From positions 1,054,001 to 1,118,000 of the forward strand of contig NZ_VNWN01000002.1 in NCBI RefSeq assembly GCF_012720115.1: a DNA stretch of 64,000 bases, written 5' to 3'. The stretch is from Sneathiella chinensis (GTDB taxonomy: Bacteria > Pseudomonadota > Alphaproteobacteria > Sneathiellales > Sneathiellaceae). Under the pieces are notes generated by a model. That model did not search any database. It was given only the letters and a program-made list of their open reading frames with translations, and had not been told where the DNA came from. Position numbers and translations under genes: made by a program. This document shows positions 17,787 through 26,637 of the stretch, piece by piece (the first letter of the stretch is position 1; each line of letters begins with the position of its first letter).

Positions 17787-18679
17787 GATGGTTTCGCAGC
17801 CTCGTCTGAAACGCCCATCTGGGCGCGGATGGCAGTTGCAAGTTTGCTGGTCGGGTCGGCCAGCGAGGAGACTATCGTAAAGTGGTTATAGGGGGCATAG
17901 ACCTCTGCCGGGCAGGCAATGCCCGGCCATGCGGCAGCCATGGTTTGGCTTTGCCACAGATATTCCGGCCCTTCATATCCGCCAACGACAAGCTGCAGGG
18001 CGCCGGATTTAGGGGCAGGCAGGCCCGCAGGGCTGTTTTTCGCGACACACTCTTCGCTTAATTTCAGGTCATCCTGCAAAAAACAGCGACGGATCGGTTC
18101 AAGGTCGTAGAGGCCACTGATGCCAACGCCGCCCTTGACGAGATCGACCGGATAGCCGGTGCCGAAGGCCGTCCAATCGGTTGCCGCGACCATGGCGACA
18201 ATGTGCCCGCCTGCGGAATGGCCGGACGTGAAAATCCGCTCCGGGTCAAGGGAATGATCGGCGGCATTGTCAAACAGCCAGGCGATGGATTGACGGCATT
18301 GCCGAACCAGTTCGTCCATGCTGACGGTGGGGATCAGGGCATAATCCACAATGGCGGTGACAATGCCCTGTTCGGCAAAGGCACGGGCGATAAACGTAAA
18401 GACGTCCTTTGACAGTGCCTTCCAGTAACCACCGTGGAAAAAGACCTGTACGGGACGGGGGGTATCGGTCGGCCCGTTCGGATAAATCAGGTCCATTGTC
18501 TGGCCGGTTCCTTCGTCGAAGCAAACGGTCTTGATGTTGGGGTACTCGGTCCGGGTTGTCTCGCAAAGCGCGGACCATTCCTTCATGAACAGGGAATAGT
18601 CCCGTACCTTGGCGATATTGTTGTATTCCTTGTCCAGTTGCTGGCGGTCAAGGCCGCGGAACAGTGTTTCTGACATCAA
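17783..18679 (-). CDS. Alpha/beta-hydrolase, arylformamidase-like esterase
   Basis: A 298-residue alpha/beta-hydrolase. The oxyanion motif HGGYW (near residue 82) and nucleophile elbow GHSAGGH (near 154) are those of kynurenine formamidase-like and hormone-sensitive-lipase-like esterases. The catalytic His is probably in YNHFTI near residue 264. No kynureninase or tryptophan dioxygenase gene is nearby, so kynurenine formamidase activity is not supported by context. The next gene, a 2-hydroxyacid dehydrogenase, overlaps it by 4 bases, and the pair may act on an ester or amide that yields a hydroxy or keto acid. Confidence 0.8.
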   Translation of the reverse strand: MMSETLFRGLDRQQLDKEYNNIAKVRDYSLFMKEWSALCETTRTEYPNIKTVCFDEGTGQTMDLIYPNGPTDTPRPVQVFFHGGYWKALSKDVFTFIARAFAEQGIVTAIVDYALIPTVSMDELVRQCRQSIAWLFDNAADHSLDPERIFTSGHSAGGHIVAMVAATDWTAFGTGYPVDLVKGGVGISGLYDLEPIRRCFLQDDLKLSEECVAKNSPAGLPAPKSGALQLVVGGYEGPEYLWQSQTMAAAWPGIACPAEVYAPYNHFTIVSSLADPTSKLATAIRAQMGVSDEAAKPS

Positions 18680-18714
18680 TTTTTACTCGTTTTGGATGGT
18701 TACAATGCTGTGCC

Positions 18715-20520
18715 CTAGAAGCAGTCTGGGTCAATGGTGAGGGTGGTGTCGTCCAGGCTGGCAATCAGGTTGCCCCATGGTTCGACCCGGCAAAGCTCAT
18801 AACGGTGAAAATACTGGCAGGTTGCGATTTTACCCTCATAGAAGGCGCGGTCAATGTCAGAGGGGTTTTCAGACAGGGCCCGCTCTGCGGTGAGGGCCTG
18901 CTCCAGCCATTTCCAGCCCAGAACCATATGGCCGAACATGTCCAGATACAGCGTTGCGTTGGCAAGGGACAGCCTGATTTTTCCGTCCTGCATGGCCGCT
19001 GCGATGGTTTGTGTGGTGCGGGTGATAACCTGTGCGCTGGCGTCCAACCGGTCCGCAAACTCCGCCAGACGGGGATGGGTGCGCGCCGTGTCCATGGTCG
19101 CGGTCATATGCTTTATCAGCAGCTTGAGCGCCGCACCATTATCCATGATGGCCTTCCGTCCCAGAAGGTCCAGTCCCTGAATTCCGTGTGTTCCTTCGTG
19201 AATGGGGTTCAACCGGTTATCCCGATAATATTGTTCCACCGGGTAATCGCGGGTATAGCCGTATCCTCCCAGCACCTGAATGGCGTGCTTGTTGGCTTCC
19301 AGACAGAATTCGCTGGGCCAGGATTTGACCACGGGGGTTAACAGGTCAAGAAGGGTTTTGGCTTCCGCACGGGCGGCTTCATCGGGGCCGGTTTTTTCCT
19401 CATCCACCAGTCTTGCCGCATATAGACACAGGGCCAATCCGCCCTCGACAGCGGCTTTCTGGGCCAGCAGCAGACGGCGGATATCCGCATGCTCGATCAG
19501 CATAAGCTGGTCGCTCCGTGCGTCCTTTCCATCGGGGTGGCGTCCTTGCGGACGGTTTTTTGCATAATCAAGGCTGTAGAGATACCCTGCATATCCAAGG
19601 CTTACCGCCCCAAGGCCGACCCCGATCCGTGCCTCGTTCATCATGTGGAACATATAGAACAGGCCCTTGTGTTCTTCCCCGATCAGATACCCGGTGGCGC
19701 CGCCCTGTTCCCCAAAATTCAGCAGGGTGTTGGTGGTGCCCCGGTATCCCATCTTGTGATTGAGGCCGGCAAGGGTGACATCATTGCGTTCGCCAAGGCT
19801 GCCGTCATCATTGACCAGATATTTCGGAACAATAAACAGCGATATGCCCTTGACCCCGTCCGGGGCACCCGGAATTTTGGCCAGCACCAGATGGACAATA
19901 TTTTCTGACAGGTCATGTTCCCCGGCGGAAATCCACATCTTGCTGCCGGAAATTTTATAGGTCCCGCCCCCGGTGGGCACGGCCTTGGTCTTGATATCCG
20001 ACAGGGACGATCCCGCCTGTGGTTCCGACAGGCACATGGTGCCAAAGAAACGCCCGGCGATCATGGGCTTCATGAAGCGGTTTTTCTGATCGTCCGTGCC
20101 ATAGGCGCGGAGGACATTGGACGCGCCCACGGTCAGGAACGGGTATCCCATCGTCCCGGTATTGGCGGCGGTGAAAATGGCGTTGCAGGCCATGGCGATG
20201 GCGGTGGGAAGCTGCATGCCGCCATCATCGTAGTCATGCTGCATCCCCATGAAGCCATTTTCTATATAGGCATCAAGGGCTTCCTTGACCTCGGGGATGA
20301 TATGGACCTTTTCCCCGTCAAATGTGGGTTCGTTCAGATCCGCTTTGCGGTTGTGGGGCTCAAACAGGTCGCGGGCCATGTCAGCGGCCGTTTTGAGGAT
20401 GGCGTCATAGATATCCCTGTCCTGATCCGCATGGCGATCCCTGCCAACAAGAGAGTCTGTATCAAGCATTTCATAGAGTTGAAATGACAGGTCCCGGAGG
20501 TTCATTGTCGCGACTGACAT
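18715..20520 (-). CDS. Acyl-CoA dehydrogenase, long DmdC-type
   Basis: A 601-residue FAD-dependent acyl-CoA dehydrogenase, about 200 residues longer than standard members. This length and the C-terminal extra domain are typical of the DmdC-like group (3-methylmercaptopropionyl-CoA dehydrogenase and relatives). FAD/substrate-binding motifs include MCLSEPQAGSSLSDIKT near residue 173 and GGYGYTRDYPVEQYYRDNRLNPIHEGTHGIQGLDLLGRK, split here around residue 430, with the catalytic Glu expected in HEGTHG. Other dmd genes are absent, so the substrate could be a medium- or long-chain acyl-CoA. The esterase lies 35 bases downstream. Confidence 0.88.
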   Translation of the reverse strand: MSVATMNLRDLSFQLYEMLDTDSLVGRDRHADQDRDIYDAILKTAADMARDLFEPHNRKADLNEPTFDGEKVHIIPEVKEALDAYIENGFMGMQHDYDDGGMQLPTAIAMACNAIFTAANTGTMGYPFLTVGASNVLRAYGTDDQKNRFMKPMIAGRFFGTMCLSEPQAGSSLSDIKTKAVPTGGGTYKISGSKMWISAGEHDLSENIVHLVLAKIPGAPDGVKGISLFIVPKYLVNDDGSLGERNDVTLAGLNHKMGYRGTTNTLLNFGEQGGATGYLIGEEHKGLFYMFHMMNEARIGVGLGAVSLGYAGYLYSLDYAKNRPQGRHPDGKDARSDQLMLIEHADIRRLLLAQKAAVEGGLALCLYAARLVDEEKTGPDEAARAEAKTLLDLLTPVVKSWPSEFCLEANKHAIQVLGGYGYTRDYPVEQYYRDNRLNPIHEGTHGIQGLDLLGRKAIMDNGAALKLLIKHMTATMDTARTHPRLAEFADRLDASAQVITRTTQTIAAAMQDGKIRLSLANATLYLDMFGHMVLGWKWLEQALTAERALSENPSDIDRAFYEGKIATCQYFHRYELCRVEPWGNLIASLDDTTLTIDPDCF

Positions 20521-20709
20521 GGTATCCCTTTCATTGACGCCTTTTCAGCTGGTTCTTGTGAAATATTCATATCACTTTTGCTTCATCGATCCAGCCTTTA
20601 TCCGGTCAGGACGGTTTTTGCTTCACCCTGTGGTTGCGTTGGTGGTTGGAAAATATCTCGTTCAAAAGGGTTGGCTTTTACAGGGAAAGGTGGAATAGTA
20701 TCCTTCAAA

Positions 20710-20725
20710 TGTGACGGCCGTCACA
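20710..20725. promoter_or_regulatory. CRP/FNR-family binding site (perfect TGTGA-N6-TCACA palindrome)
   Basis: TGTGACGG/CCGTCACA is a perfect 16-bp palindrome and an exact match to the CRP half-site spacing. Candidate -10 boxes TATGAT (20737-20742) and TATTAA (20742-20747) follow, so the site sits about 30-40 bases before the likely transcript start of the oxygenase pair. It could activate or repress. Confidence 0.65.
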
Positions 20726-20795
20726 CTTTATAAAAGTATGATATTAAAGGCCGTTTTGTTGCTGAACGTCAGATTTCTGGTTGGGAGACAGAAAC

Positions 20796-21398
20796 ATGAT
20801 TGTAATGCCATCGGCACCCTTGCGGAACAGTCGGACCGCATCGGTGTATGTGAACCAGGTTTTTTCGGAAGAGGAATGTGATCGTATCCTGGCGTCACTG
20901 GATGAAGACAAGTGGGAGGAAGCCATGGTCGGGGGGATCGCCGGCAAGGGGGTTTTCTCGGTGCAGAAGGATTATCGCAGCAACTATCAGCAAACCGTGC
21001 CGGTTGCCAATGACGGGTTCCCGTTGAACCGGATCGGTCAGGAAATCAGCACGGCCAATTCTTCTCTGTGGCGGTTTGACCTTGACGGTTTCGCCGAGGA
21101 TGACCTGCCCTGGGTCATGAACTATTGCCGGGTTGGGGATCATAACAACTGGCATGTGGATGTGGGGCAGGCGGCAACGGCTTCCAGAAAGCTGGGATTT
21201 TCCCTGCAACTGACCGACGGGACCGAGTACGAAGGCGGCGATCTGGCTTTTCACCGGATCCGAAAAGAACGCGGTGAATTGACGCGAAAAGGAACGCTGG
21301 TGGTGTTTCCGGCCTTCTGGCTGCACAAGGTCGCGCCCATGATTGCGGGGCATCGGAAATCGGTTGTGGGATGGGTCCACGGCCCCAGTTTCCGCTAG
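20796..21398 (+). CDS. 2OG-Fe(II) oxygenase, PKHD/prolyl-hydroxylase type (copy 1)
   Basis: A 200-residue single-domain dioxygenase. The complete triad is H120 and D122 (NWHVDVG) and H177 (FPAFWLHKV), with R187 (GHRKSVVGW) placed for 2-oxoglutarate. The start at 20796 is set by GGGAGA seven bases upstream. Members of this fold hydroxylate prolyl/lysyl residues or small molecules; PiuC-type relatives are tied to iron uptake, but no siderophore genes are near. A diverged second copy follows after 26 bases, so this is a tandem duplication in one operon behind a CRP-type site. Substrate unknown. Confidence 0.8.
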   Translation: MIVMPSAPLRNSRTASVYVNQVFSEEECDRILASLDEDKWEEAMVGGIAGKGVFSVQKDYRSNYQQTVPVANDGFPLNRIGQEISTANSSLWRFDLDGFAEDDLPWVMNYCRVGDHNNWHVDVGQAATASRKLGFSLQLTDGTEYEGGDLAFHRIRKERGELTRKGTLVVFPAFWLHKVAPMIAGHRKSVVGWVHGPSFR

Positions 21399-21424
21399 GT
21401 TTTGGATCGGGAGAGTTACAGCCA

Positions 21425-22030
21425 ATGAATATGATGCCCTTGCTTCCCCTGCGGAACACCAATGTTTCCATGAATACGCACTGGCCCCTTCTGTCGCCGC
21501 AGGAATGCGCACAGATTGTTGCCCGGGCCAACCCGAAAAGATGGGAAAAGAAACTGCCTATCGGCCCCGGAAATGTCCCGATTTTCCCCGACGCCAAGAT
21601 GGACAAGGCCGTTGAAAGACAACCCTTGCCGTTGGGCCAGAATGCCTTTCCACTGGATCAGGTCATGTTTGGTCTGGGACAAACCAATGCAGATAACTGG
21701 CGCTTTGAACTGACCGGCGTGCCCGCCGATGACATGCCGTGGCTGGTGCGTCAGTCAAAGGGCGGCTCCGATGAGGAACACTGGCAGGTTGACCTTGCCG
21801 AGTCCTTCACATCGTCCCGAAAGCTGGGCTTCATCATTCAGCTTTCCGACCCGAAAAGCTATGAGGGCGGGGACGTGGTGTTCCACAATATTCCTGCAGA
21901 TCGGGATTTGATGCGGGCGCAGGGAACAGTGATTGTGTTCCCTGCCTTCTGGTTGCATCGTGTAACCAGCGTTACCAAAGGGGTGCGGCATTCCATCGTG
22001 GGCTGGATACACGGCCATAATTTCCGCTGA
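21425..22030 (+). CDS. 2OG-Fe(II) oxygenase-like protein (copy 2) lacking the first iron ligand
   Basis: A 201-residue paralogue of the preceding gene; the two align almost end to end (shared FPLRN-like start, SRKLGF, YEGGD, FPAFWLH, IVGW.HG). The first metal-ligand His of copy 1 is Gln here: the sequence is WQVD at residues 120-123, codon CAG at 21785-21787. D123, H178 and R188 remain. H119 lies two residues away and might or might not substitute. GGGAGAG lies about ten bases upstream of the ATG. The protein may have lost oxygenase activity and become a partner or regulator of copy 1; this is inference. Confidence 0.75.
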   Translation: MNMMPLLPLRNTNVSMNTHWPLLSPQECAQIVARANPKRWEKKLPIGPGNVPIFPDAKMDKAVERQPLPLGQNAFPLDQVMFGLGQTNADNWRFELTGVPADDMPWLVRQSKGGSDEEHWQVDLAESFTSSRKLGFIIQLSDPKSYEGGDVVFHNIPADRDLMRAQGTVIVFPAFWLHRVTSVTKGVRHSIVGWIHGHNFR

Positions 22031-22087
22031 CCCCTTGGTGTCCGCGCTGGGGGCGCGGAGGCGTATGCGGGGACTTGTGCTGGGGGA

Positions 22088-23074
22088 TTACCCCCAGAGG
22101 CGGTGATCCGGTGCGTGCATGACGCTGCCATCAAATCGGATGCCCTCGGGACGGTCCTTTTCCAGAAGAAGGGGGCCATCCAGATCAACAAACCGGGCAA
22201 ACCCGCCCAGCATCATTGCCGGGGCCATGCCAAGGCTGGTCCCGAGCATACAGCCGACCATCACACCAAGACCGAAATCACGGGCCGCCTCGGCCAGCAG
22301 CAAGGCTTCCGTCAGGCCGCCGGTCTTGTCCAGCTTGATGTTGATGTAATCATAGATCGCCGCCACTTCATCCAGCGTGGCGGTATCATGACAGCTTTCA
22401 TCCGCGCAAACCGGGACCGGACGATCCATGTCCCCAAGGGCGAGATCCTGCCCTGCAGGCATGGGCTGTTCGATCAGTTCCACACCCAGATCGGCCATGC
22501 GGGGGAAATAGTCCTCCATCATGGGCAGGGTCCAGGCCTCGTTGGCATCGACAATCAGGCGGGTTTTGGGGGCCGCCGCTCGCACGGCAGTTACCCGTTC
22601 CACGTCAAGATCGCCGCCCAGCTTCAGTTTGATGAGCGGACGATGGGCCTGCAAGGCGGCGGCTTCACCCATTTTCTCAGGGCTGTCCAGTGACAGGGTA
22701 TAAGCCGTGATCAGCGGGCCGGGTTCGGGGATGCCGGCAAGCTGGGCGATGGTTTTGCCGGAAAGTTTTGCTTCCAGATCCCAAAGGGCGCAGTCCACCG
22801 CATTTCGGGCCGCCCCCGACGGCAGCAGGGACAACAGGTCCTGCCGCCCGGCGCCATGCTGGATGGCATCGCGAACCGTGGTGATTTCGTCCAGTACGGA
22901 AGAAATGCTTTCATTGTAACGGGCGTAAGGCACACATTCACCGCGCCCTTGCACCCCGTCCTGTTCAATCGTGATGACGACAACTTCCGCGGCGGTCTTG
23001 GCGCCGCGACTGATGCGGAAGCTGCCCCGGATCGGCCAGCTTTCCGCTGCGGCTGAGAGGGTTCGTTTTGTCAT
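22088..23074 (-). CDS. dgcA: Dipeptide-epimerase family / N-acetyl-D-Glu racemase DgcA
   Basis: A 328-residue enolase-superfamily enzyme of the L-Ala-D/L-Glu epimerase subgroup. The base KxK is in IKLKLGG (about 148-154). Metal ligands are in VDANEAW, IEQPMP and CADESCHD, and the second base is in NIKLDKTGG (about 248). Its ATG overlaps the end of the upstream DUF1611 gene by 4 bases. This gene pair matches the described DgcN-DgcA system, in which D-glutamate is N-acetylated and then racemised to N-acetyl-L-glutamate. Plain murein-dipeptide epimerisation is the alternative; the pairing favours the D-glutamate role. Confidence 0.85.
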   Translation of the reverse strand: MTKRTLSAAAESWPIRGSFRISRGAKTAAEVVVITIEQDGVQGRGECVPYARYNESISSVLDEITTVRDAIQHGAGRQDLLSLLPSGAARNAVDCALWDLEAKLSGKTIAQLAGIPEPGPLITAYTLSLDSPEKMGEAAALQAHRPLIKLKLGGDLDVERVTAVRAAAPKTRLIVDANEAWTLPMMEDYFPRMADLGVELIEQPMPAGQDLALGDMDRPVPVCADESCHDTATLDEVAAIYDYINIKLDKTGGLTEALLLAEAARDFGLGVMVGCMLGTSLGMAPAMMLGGFARFVDLDGPLLLEKDRPEGIRFDGSVMHAPDHRLWG

Positions 23075-24072
23075 GTCAGGGCGTCAACAATGGGGGCGAC
23101 ACCGTTTCGGAAGGCATCGACACAGGGCAGGCCCAGTTCATCCTCAAGATTTTTCAGGTAGGCTTCCCACTGGTCTGCGGGCAGGCCGGACGTGTTGACG
23201 CTGACCCCCACAAACCGCACATCCTTGTTGGTCAGGCGGGCGGTGGTCAGGTTCAGGTCCATACATTCCTTCAGGCCGGGCAGGGGCTGATGGGGAATGC
23301 CGCGCATATGGGTGCGTGTGGGTTCATGGCAAAGGACAAGGGCGTCCGCCTGCGAGCCATGCAGCAATCCAAGGCTGACCCCGGCAAAGGACGGGTGGAA
23401 CAGGGACCCCTGACCTTCAATGACATCCCAGTGATCGGGGTCATTTTCAGGGGCAAGCTGTTCCACGGCACCGGAAATGAAGTCGGCCACAACGGCATCA
23501 ACGGAAATGCCGCTGCCGGCAATGAAAATCCCGGTCTGGCCTGTGGCGCGGAAGTCCGCCTTCATGCCGCGGGCGTGCATTTCCTTTTCGATGGCAAGCG
23601 CGGTATACATCTTGCCCACGGAACAGTCCGTGCCAACCGCCAGAATTCGCTTGCCGCTGCGCTTGTTGCCCTTGCCGGTCGGCAGGTCGCCGGAGGGGTG
23701 GCGCACATCAAACAGTTTCCGCCCGGTCCGCTCGGCGGCTTGGCGGATCGCCGGAACCGAGGCAAGGCGGATATGCAGGCCGCTGGCAATATCGAACCCG
23801 GCGTCCATGGCCTCAACGATATTGGCAACCCAGTGGTCCGGCAGGAACCCACCGGAATTGACGATGCCGATCACCATGGTTTTCGCGCCGGCGCGGGCGG
23901 CCTCTGAAATGGTCATGTCGGCAATGCCAAGGTCTGCGGCACATCCTTCCAGTCGAAGCTGGCCAAGGCACCATTCCGGGCGCCAGTCTACAATGCCTTT
24001 GGCTGTTTTCGCACCCAGTTGGTCACCGACATCCCCCAGGAACATCAAATATGGGGTTTTCAATTCAGACAT
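23071..24072 (-). CDS. dgcN: DUF1611 family D-glutamate N-acetyltransferase DgcN
   Basis: A 333-residue DUF1611 protein with an N-terminal Rossmann-like part (MFLGDVGDQLGAKTAKG) and a C-terminal P-loop domain (VGTDCSVGKMYTALAIEKEM near residue 147, then IEGQGSLFHPSF near 225). DgcN members transfer acetyl from acetyl-CoA to D-glutamate as the first step of its breakdown. GGAGGAAGT stands directly before the ATG. It is translationally coupled to the dgcA gene. D-Glu catabolism links to peptidoglycan turnover and to D-amino acids in sea water; habitat is not otherwise shown by the window. Confidence 0.85.
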   Translation of the reverse strand: MSELKTPYLMFLGDVGDQLGAKTAKGIVDWRPEWCLGQLRLEGCAADLGIADMTISEAARAGAKTMVIGIVNSGGFLPDHWVANIVEAMDAGFDIASGLHIRLASVPAIRQAAERTGRKLFDVRHPSGDLPTGKGNKRSGKRILAVGTDCSVGKMYTALAIEKEMHARGMKADFRATGQTGIFIAGSGISVDAVVADFISGAVEQLAPENDPDHWDVIEGQGSLFHPSFAGVSLGLLHGSQADALVLCHEPTRTHMRGIPHQPLPGLKECMDLNLTTARLTNKDVRFVGVSVNTSGLPADQWEAYLKNLEDELGLPCVDAFRNGVAPIVDALT

Positions 24073-24136
24073 ACTTCCTCCGATAACAAACTGTCGGGCC
24101 GGGGCTGGTCCGGGCCGCTCCTGTTGAACCTTGTGT

Positions 24137-24739
24137 TTATTCGCTTACCAGCTTTGAAATTTCGTCTCTCACCGCATCGCGGCACCTGTCGCTTTCCCAT
24201 TCGCGGTGTTCCCCCTTGGAATAGGCAAGGGCGTTCCGATAATACAGGAATGCGTTGGTCCGGCACTTGACGTAGTTGTTCTGGCTTCGAACGACCTTGC
24301 CGGGGGTTCCCATGACAATGGAATTGTCCGGGATTACTGTTCCTTCCTTCAGGAAGCTGTGGCCGGCAATGATACAATTGTCGCCAATCACGCAGCCATC
24401 CATGATGGTGGTATTGATGCCGATCAGGCAATTATCGCCAATGGTGCAGCCATGAATAGTACAATGATGGGTGATCGAACAGTGGTTGCCGATATAGGTG
24501 CCCGTGGTATCGCCAATATGGATCATGGCGAAATCCTGAATATTGGTGTATTCGCTGATCATCACTTCCTTGCTTTCCGCCCGGATGACGGAATAGGGCC
24601 ACAGGGATGATCCCTTGCCGATACTGACCTTCCCGTAAATGAGGGCCGTTTCATGAATGAACGCTGCCTCGCTGGCGGTGACTTCCGGACCGAATTTTCC
24701 CACCGTACTCTCTCCCCTGAATACGTTAAAGTTCCGCAT
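24137..24739 (-). CDS. Gamma-carbonic-anhydrase-like left-handed beta-helix protein
   Basis: A 200-residue hexapeptide-repeat protein. Successive turns such as YGKVSIGKGSSLWPYSVIRA, YIGNHCSITHHCTIHGCTIG and NCLIGINTTIMDGCVIG form the left-handed helix. Zn-ligand histidines appear in MIHIGD and ITHHCTIHG, as in the YrdA/PaaY/CaiE group. The C-terminal 40 residues form an alpha helix with several Arg/Glu pairs. Function in this group is uncertain: some are carbonic anhydrases, others thioesterases or cofactor-metabolism proteins. It is on the same strand as dgcN but 64 bases upstream and may not share its promoter. Confidence 0.8.
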   Translation of the reverse strand: MRNFNVFRGESTVGKFGPEVTASEAAFIHETALIYGKVSIGKGSSLWPYSVIRAESKEVMISEYTNIQDFAMIHIGDTTGTYIGNHCSITHHCTIHGCTIGDNCLIGINTTIMDGCVIGDNCIIAGHSFLKEGTVIPDNSIVMGTPGKVVRSQNNYVKCRTNAFLYYRNALAYSKGEHREWESDRCRDAVRDEISKLVSE

Positions 24740-24864
24740 TTCAGTGGTTTGCGGCTTGTGGCCGGATACCGGTTGCGGGTTTGTTGACCGGACTGTAACA
24801 GCCTCGGCAACGAAACGTCAAACGGATGTTCAGGTGAAAAACGGATGCCGCAAAGGCCGCCGGA

Positions 24865-26637
24865 TCAGCGTGCGGCAGCCCACGGAGACGTGGTCAGCCA
24901 GGAATCAAAGGCCTCCACATCGATGGGGCGGCTCATGTAATAGCCTTGCGCCACATGACAGCCGAGCCCGGCCAGCATATACCAGGTTTCCCGGTCTTCC
25001 ACACCTTCCGCAACAACGGACAGGTCCAGATTGCGGGCCAGTTCCAGCAGGGTACGGACAATGACGGCATCGTCGGAAACCGTGTTCATGTTCAGCACAA
25101 AGCTTTTGTCGATCTTGATCTCGTCCACCGGCAGTTTGCGGATGTAGGCGAGGGATGTGTAGCCGGTGCCAAAATCGTCAATGGAGACCTTGACGCCCAG
25201 TTCATGCAGGCGGGTCACCACATCGGTTGCCCGGACCACATCGGATATGATCGCGCTTTCGGTGATTTCCAGTTTCAGACGTTCTGCGGGAAAGCGGGAT
25301 TGCTCCAGCAGGCGGTTCACGATGTCCGGGAAAATCGGGTTATGCAGGATCAGCGCGGAAATATTGACGGAAACATTCAGCTTGTGACCGCTGCTCAGCC
25401 ACTTGCTGCCTTGCCGGATGGCGGCGTCAAGAACCCATCGGGTCAACGGCTCGATACTGCCGGCCCCTTCGGCCAGCGGAATGAAACTGTCCGGGAACAG
25501 CAGGCCCTTCTGTGGATGCTGCCAGCGAACCAGTGCCTCTGCGCCGATGACTGTACTGTCATGCATGCGGATCATGGGCTGGAAATGCAGGCGAAGCTGG
25601 TTGTTGTCGATGGCGTCGGGCAGTTCCTGCGCCAGACGGAGTTGCTGCCGCCGTTCGGTGTCTTCCTGCTGGGTGTAGACCATGAACCGGTTCTTGTCGC
25701 GCTTGGCCGAATAGAGCGCGGACATGGCCTTGTGAAGCAGGCTGTCCGGGGTGTCATGTTCTTCCAGTTTGGCAATCCCCATGGTGGCGCTGAGCGTGGT
25801 GCTCTGTCCGTCCAGGAAATAGGGCTGCCGCAATTCATGGGACAGGCGGGCGGCGGTTGTCGTATCTGACACCCGCGCCAGACCGGCGCCCTGAATGATG
25901 ACAGCAAACTCGTCATCGCCGAGCCGCCCGACAATGGAATGTTCCGGTACGAACTGGGTCAGCCGTTCGGCCACGGTTTTCAGGATCAGGTCGCCATAAG
26001 CGTGGCCCTTGCTTTCGTTAAGGGCCTTGAAGCTGTCAAGATCAAGGGTGATCAGTGAGATATAGGTATCGTCTTCCCGTGCCTTACGTGTGGATTGCTC
26101 CAGCAGTTTCTTGAAGCGCGTCCGACCGGGCAGGGATGTGAGCGGGTCCTTGGCAAGCAGATGATTATCCGAGCCGTTCAGGTGAAGTTGCAGGTCCTTC
26201 CAGCGGTTTCCGTTGATGACGGCGCTGCCGACACGAGACAGGGAAAATTCCGGGGCGGGAACGCAGTCCGTTGCCCCCAGATTCATCATTTCAATGGGGC
26301 CGTCAATCACCACCGCCGTGGCATAAGGCGGGATTTGTGTGGTGGTTTCCAGAATTTTCAGGACCGTGTCATGGCCAAGGTCATGATCGATAAGCAGCAG
26401 GTTGTACTGCCCCTGATTGAGGTCCTGTGTTATTTGCGTATTCAGAGTGCCCGCCGACCGTTTGACCGGCAGGTTCATGGTCTGCATGATTTTGGAAATC
26501 TTGTTGCCGTTTTCAAGGATCAGGGGTTTCAAGCCGCCAAGTTGCAGGTTTGCCGGGCCGTCGCCAACCGTGTCGGCTTTTTGGGCCCGTCTTCTTCTAA
26601 ACGGAAATTCCAACGATTTTGATCCAGCCGAAACCAA
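24865..26637 (-). CDS. GGDEF-EAL cyclic-di-GMP signalling protein with degenerate GGDEF
   Basis: A 590-residue protein: an N-terminal receiver-like segment (about 30-130, with NLLLIDHDL), a GGDEF domain (about 165-330) and an EAL domain (about 335-585). The GGDEF signature reads LGDDEF, with Asp for the second Gly, so cyclase activity is doubtful. The EAL domain keeps EALVRW, LEITESA, DDFGTGYTSL, IKIDKSF and AEGVED, so phosphodiesterase activity is likely. It would lower c-di-GMP, or bind it as a sensor. The start is a TTG; internal Met codons near residue 50 would cut into the receiver-like part. No membrane segment is seen. Confidence 0.87.
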   Translation of the reverse strand: MVSAGSKSLEFPFRRRRAQKADTVGDGPANLQLGGLKPLILENGNKISKIMQTMNLPVKRSAGTLNTQITQDLNQGQYNLLLIDHDLGHDTVLKILETTTQIPPYATAVVIDGPIEMMNLGATDCVPAPEFSLSRVGSAVINGNRWKDLQLHLNGSDNHLLAKDPLTSLPGRTRFKKLLEQSTRKAREDDTYISLITLDLDSFKALNESKGHAYGDLILKTVAERLTQFVPEHSIVGRLGDDEFAVIIQGAGLARVSDTTTAARLSHELRQPYFLDGQSTTLSATMGIAKLEEHDTPDSLLHKAMSALYSAKRDKNRFMVYTQQEDTERRQQLRLAQELPDAIDNNQLRLHFQPMIRMHDSTVIGAEALVRWQHPQKGLLFPDSFIPLAEGAGSIEPLTRWVLDAAIRQGSKWLSSGHKLNVSVNISALILHNPIFPDIVNRLLEQSRFPAERLKLEITESAIISDVVRATDVVTRLHELGVKVSIDDFGTGYTSLAYIRKLPVDEIKIDKSFVLNMNTVSDDAVIVRTLLELARNLDLSVVAEGVEDRETWYMLAGLGCHVAQGYYMSRPIDVEAFDSWLTTSPWAAAR

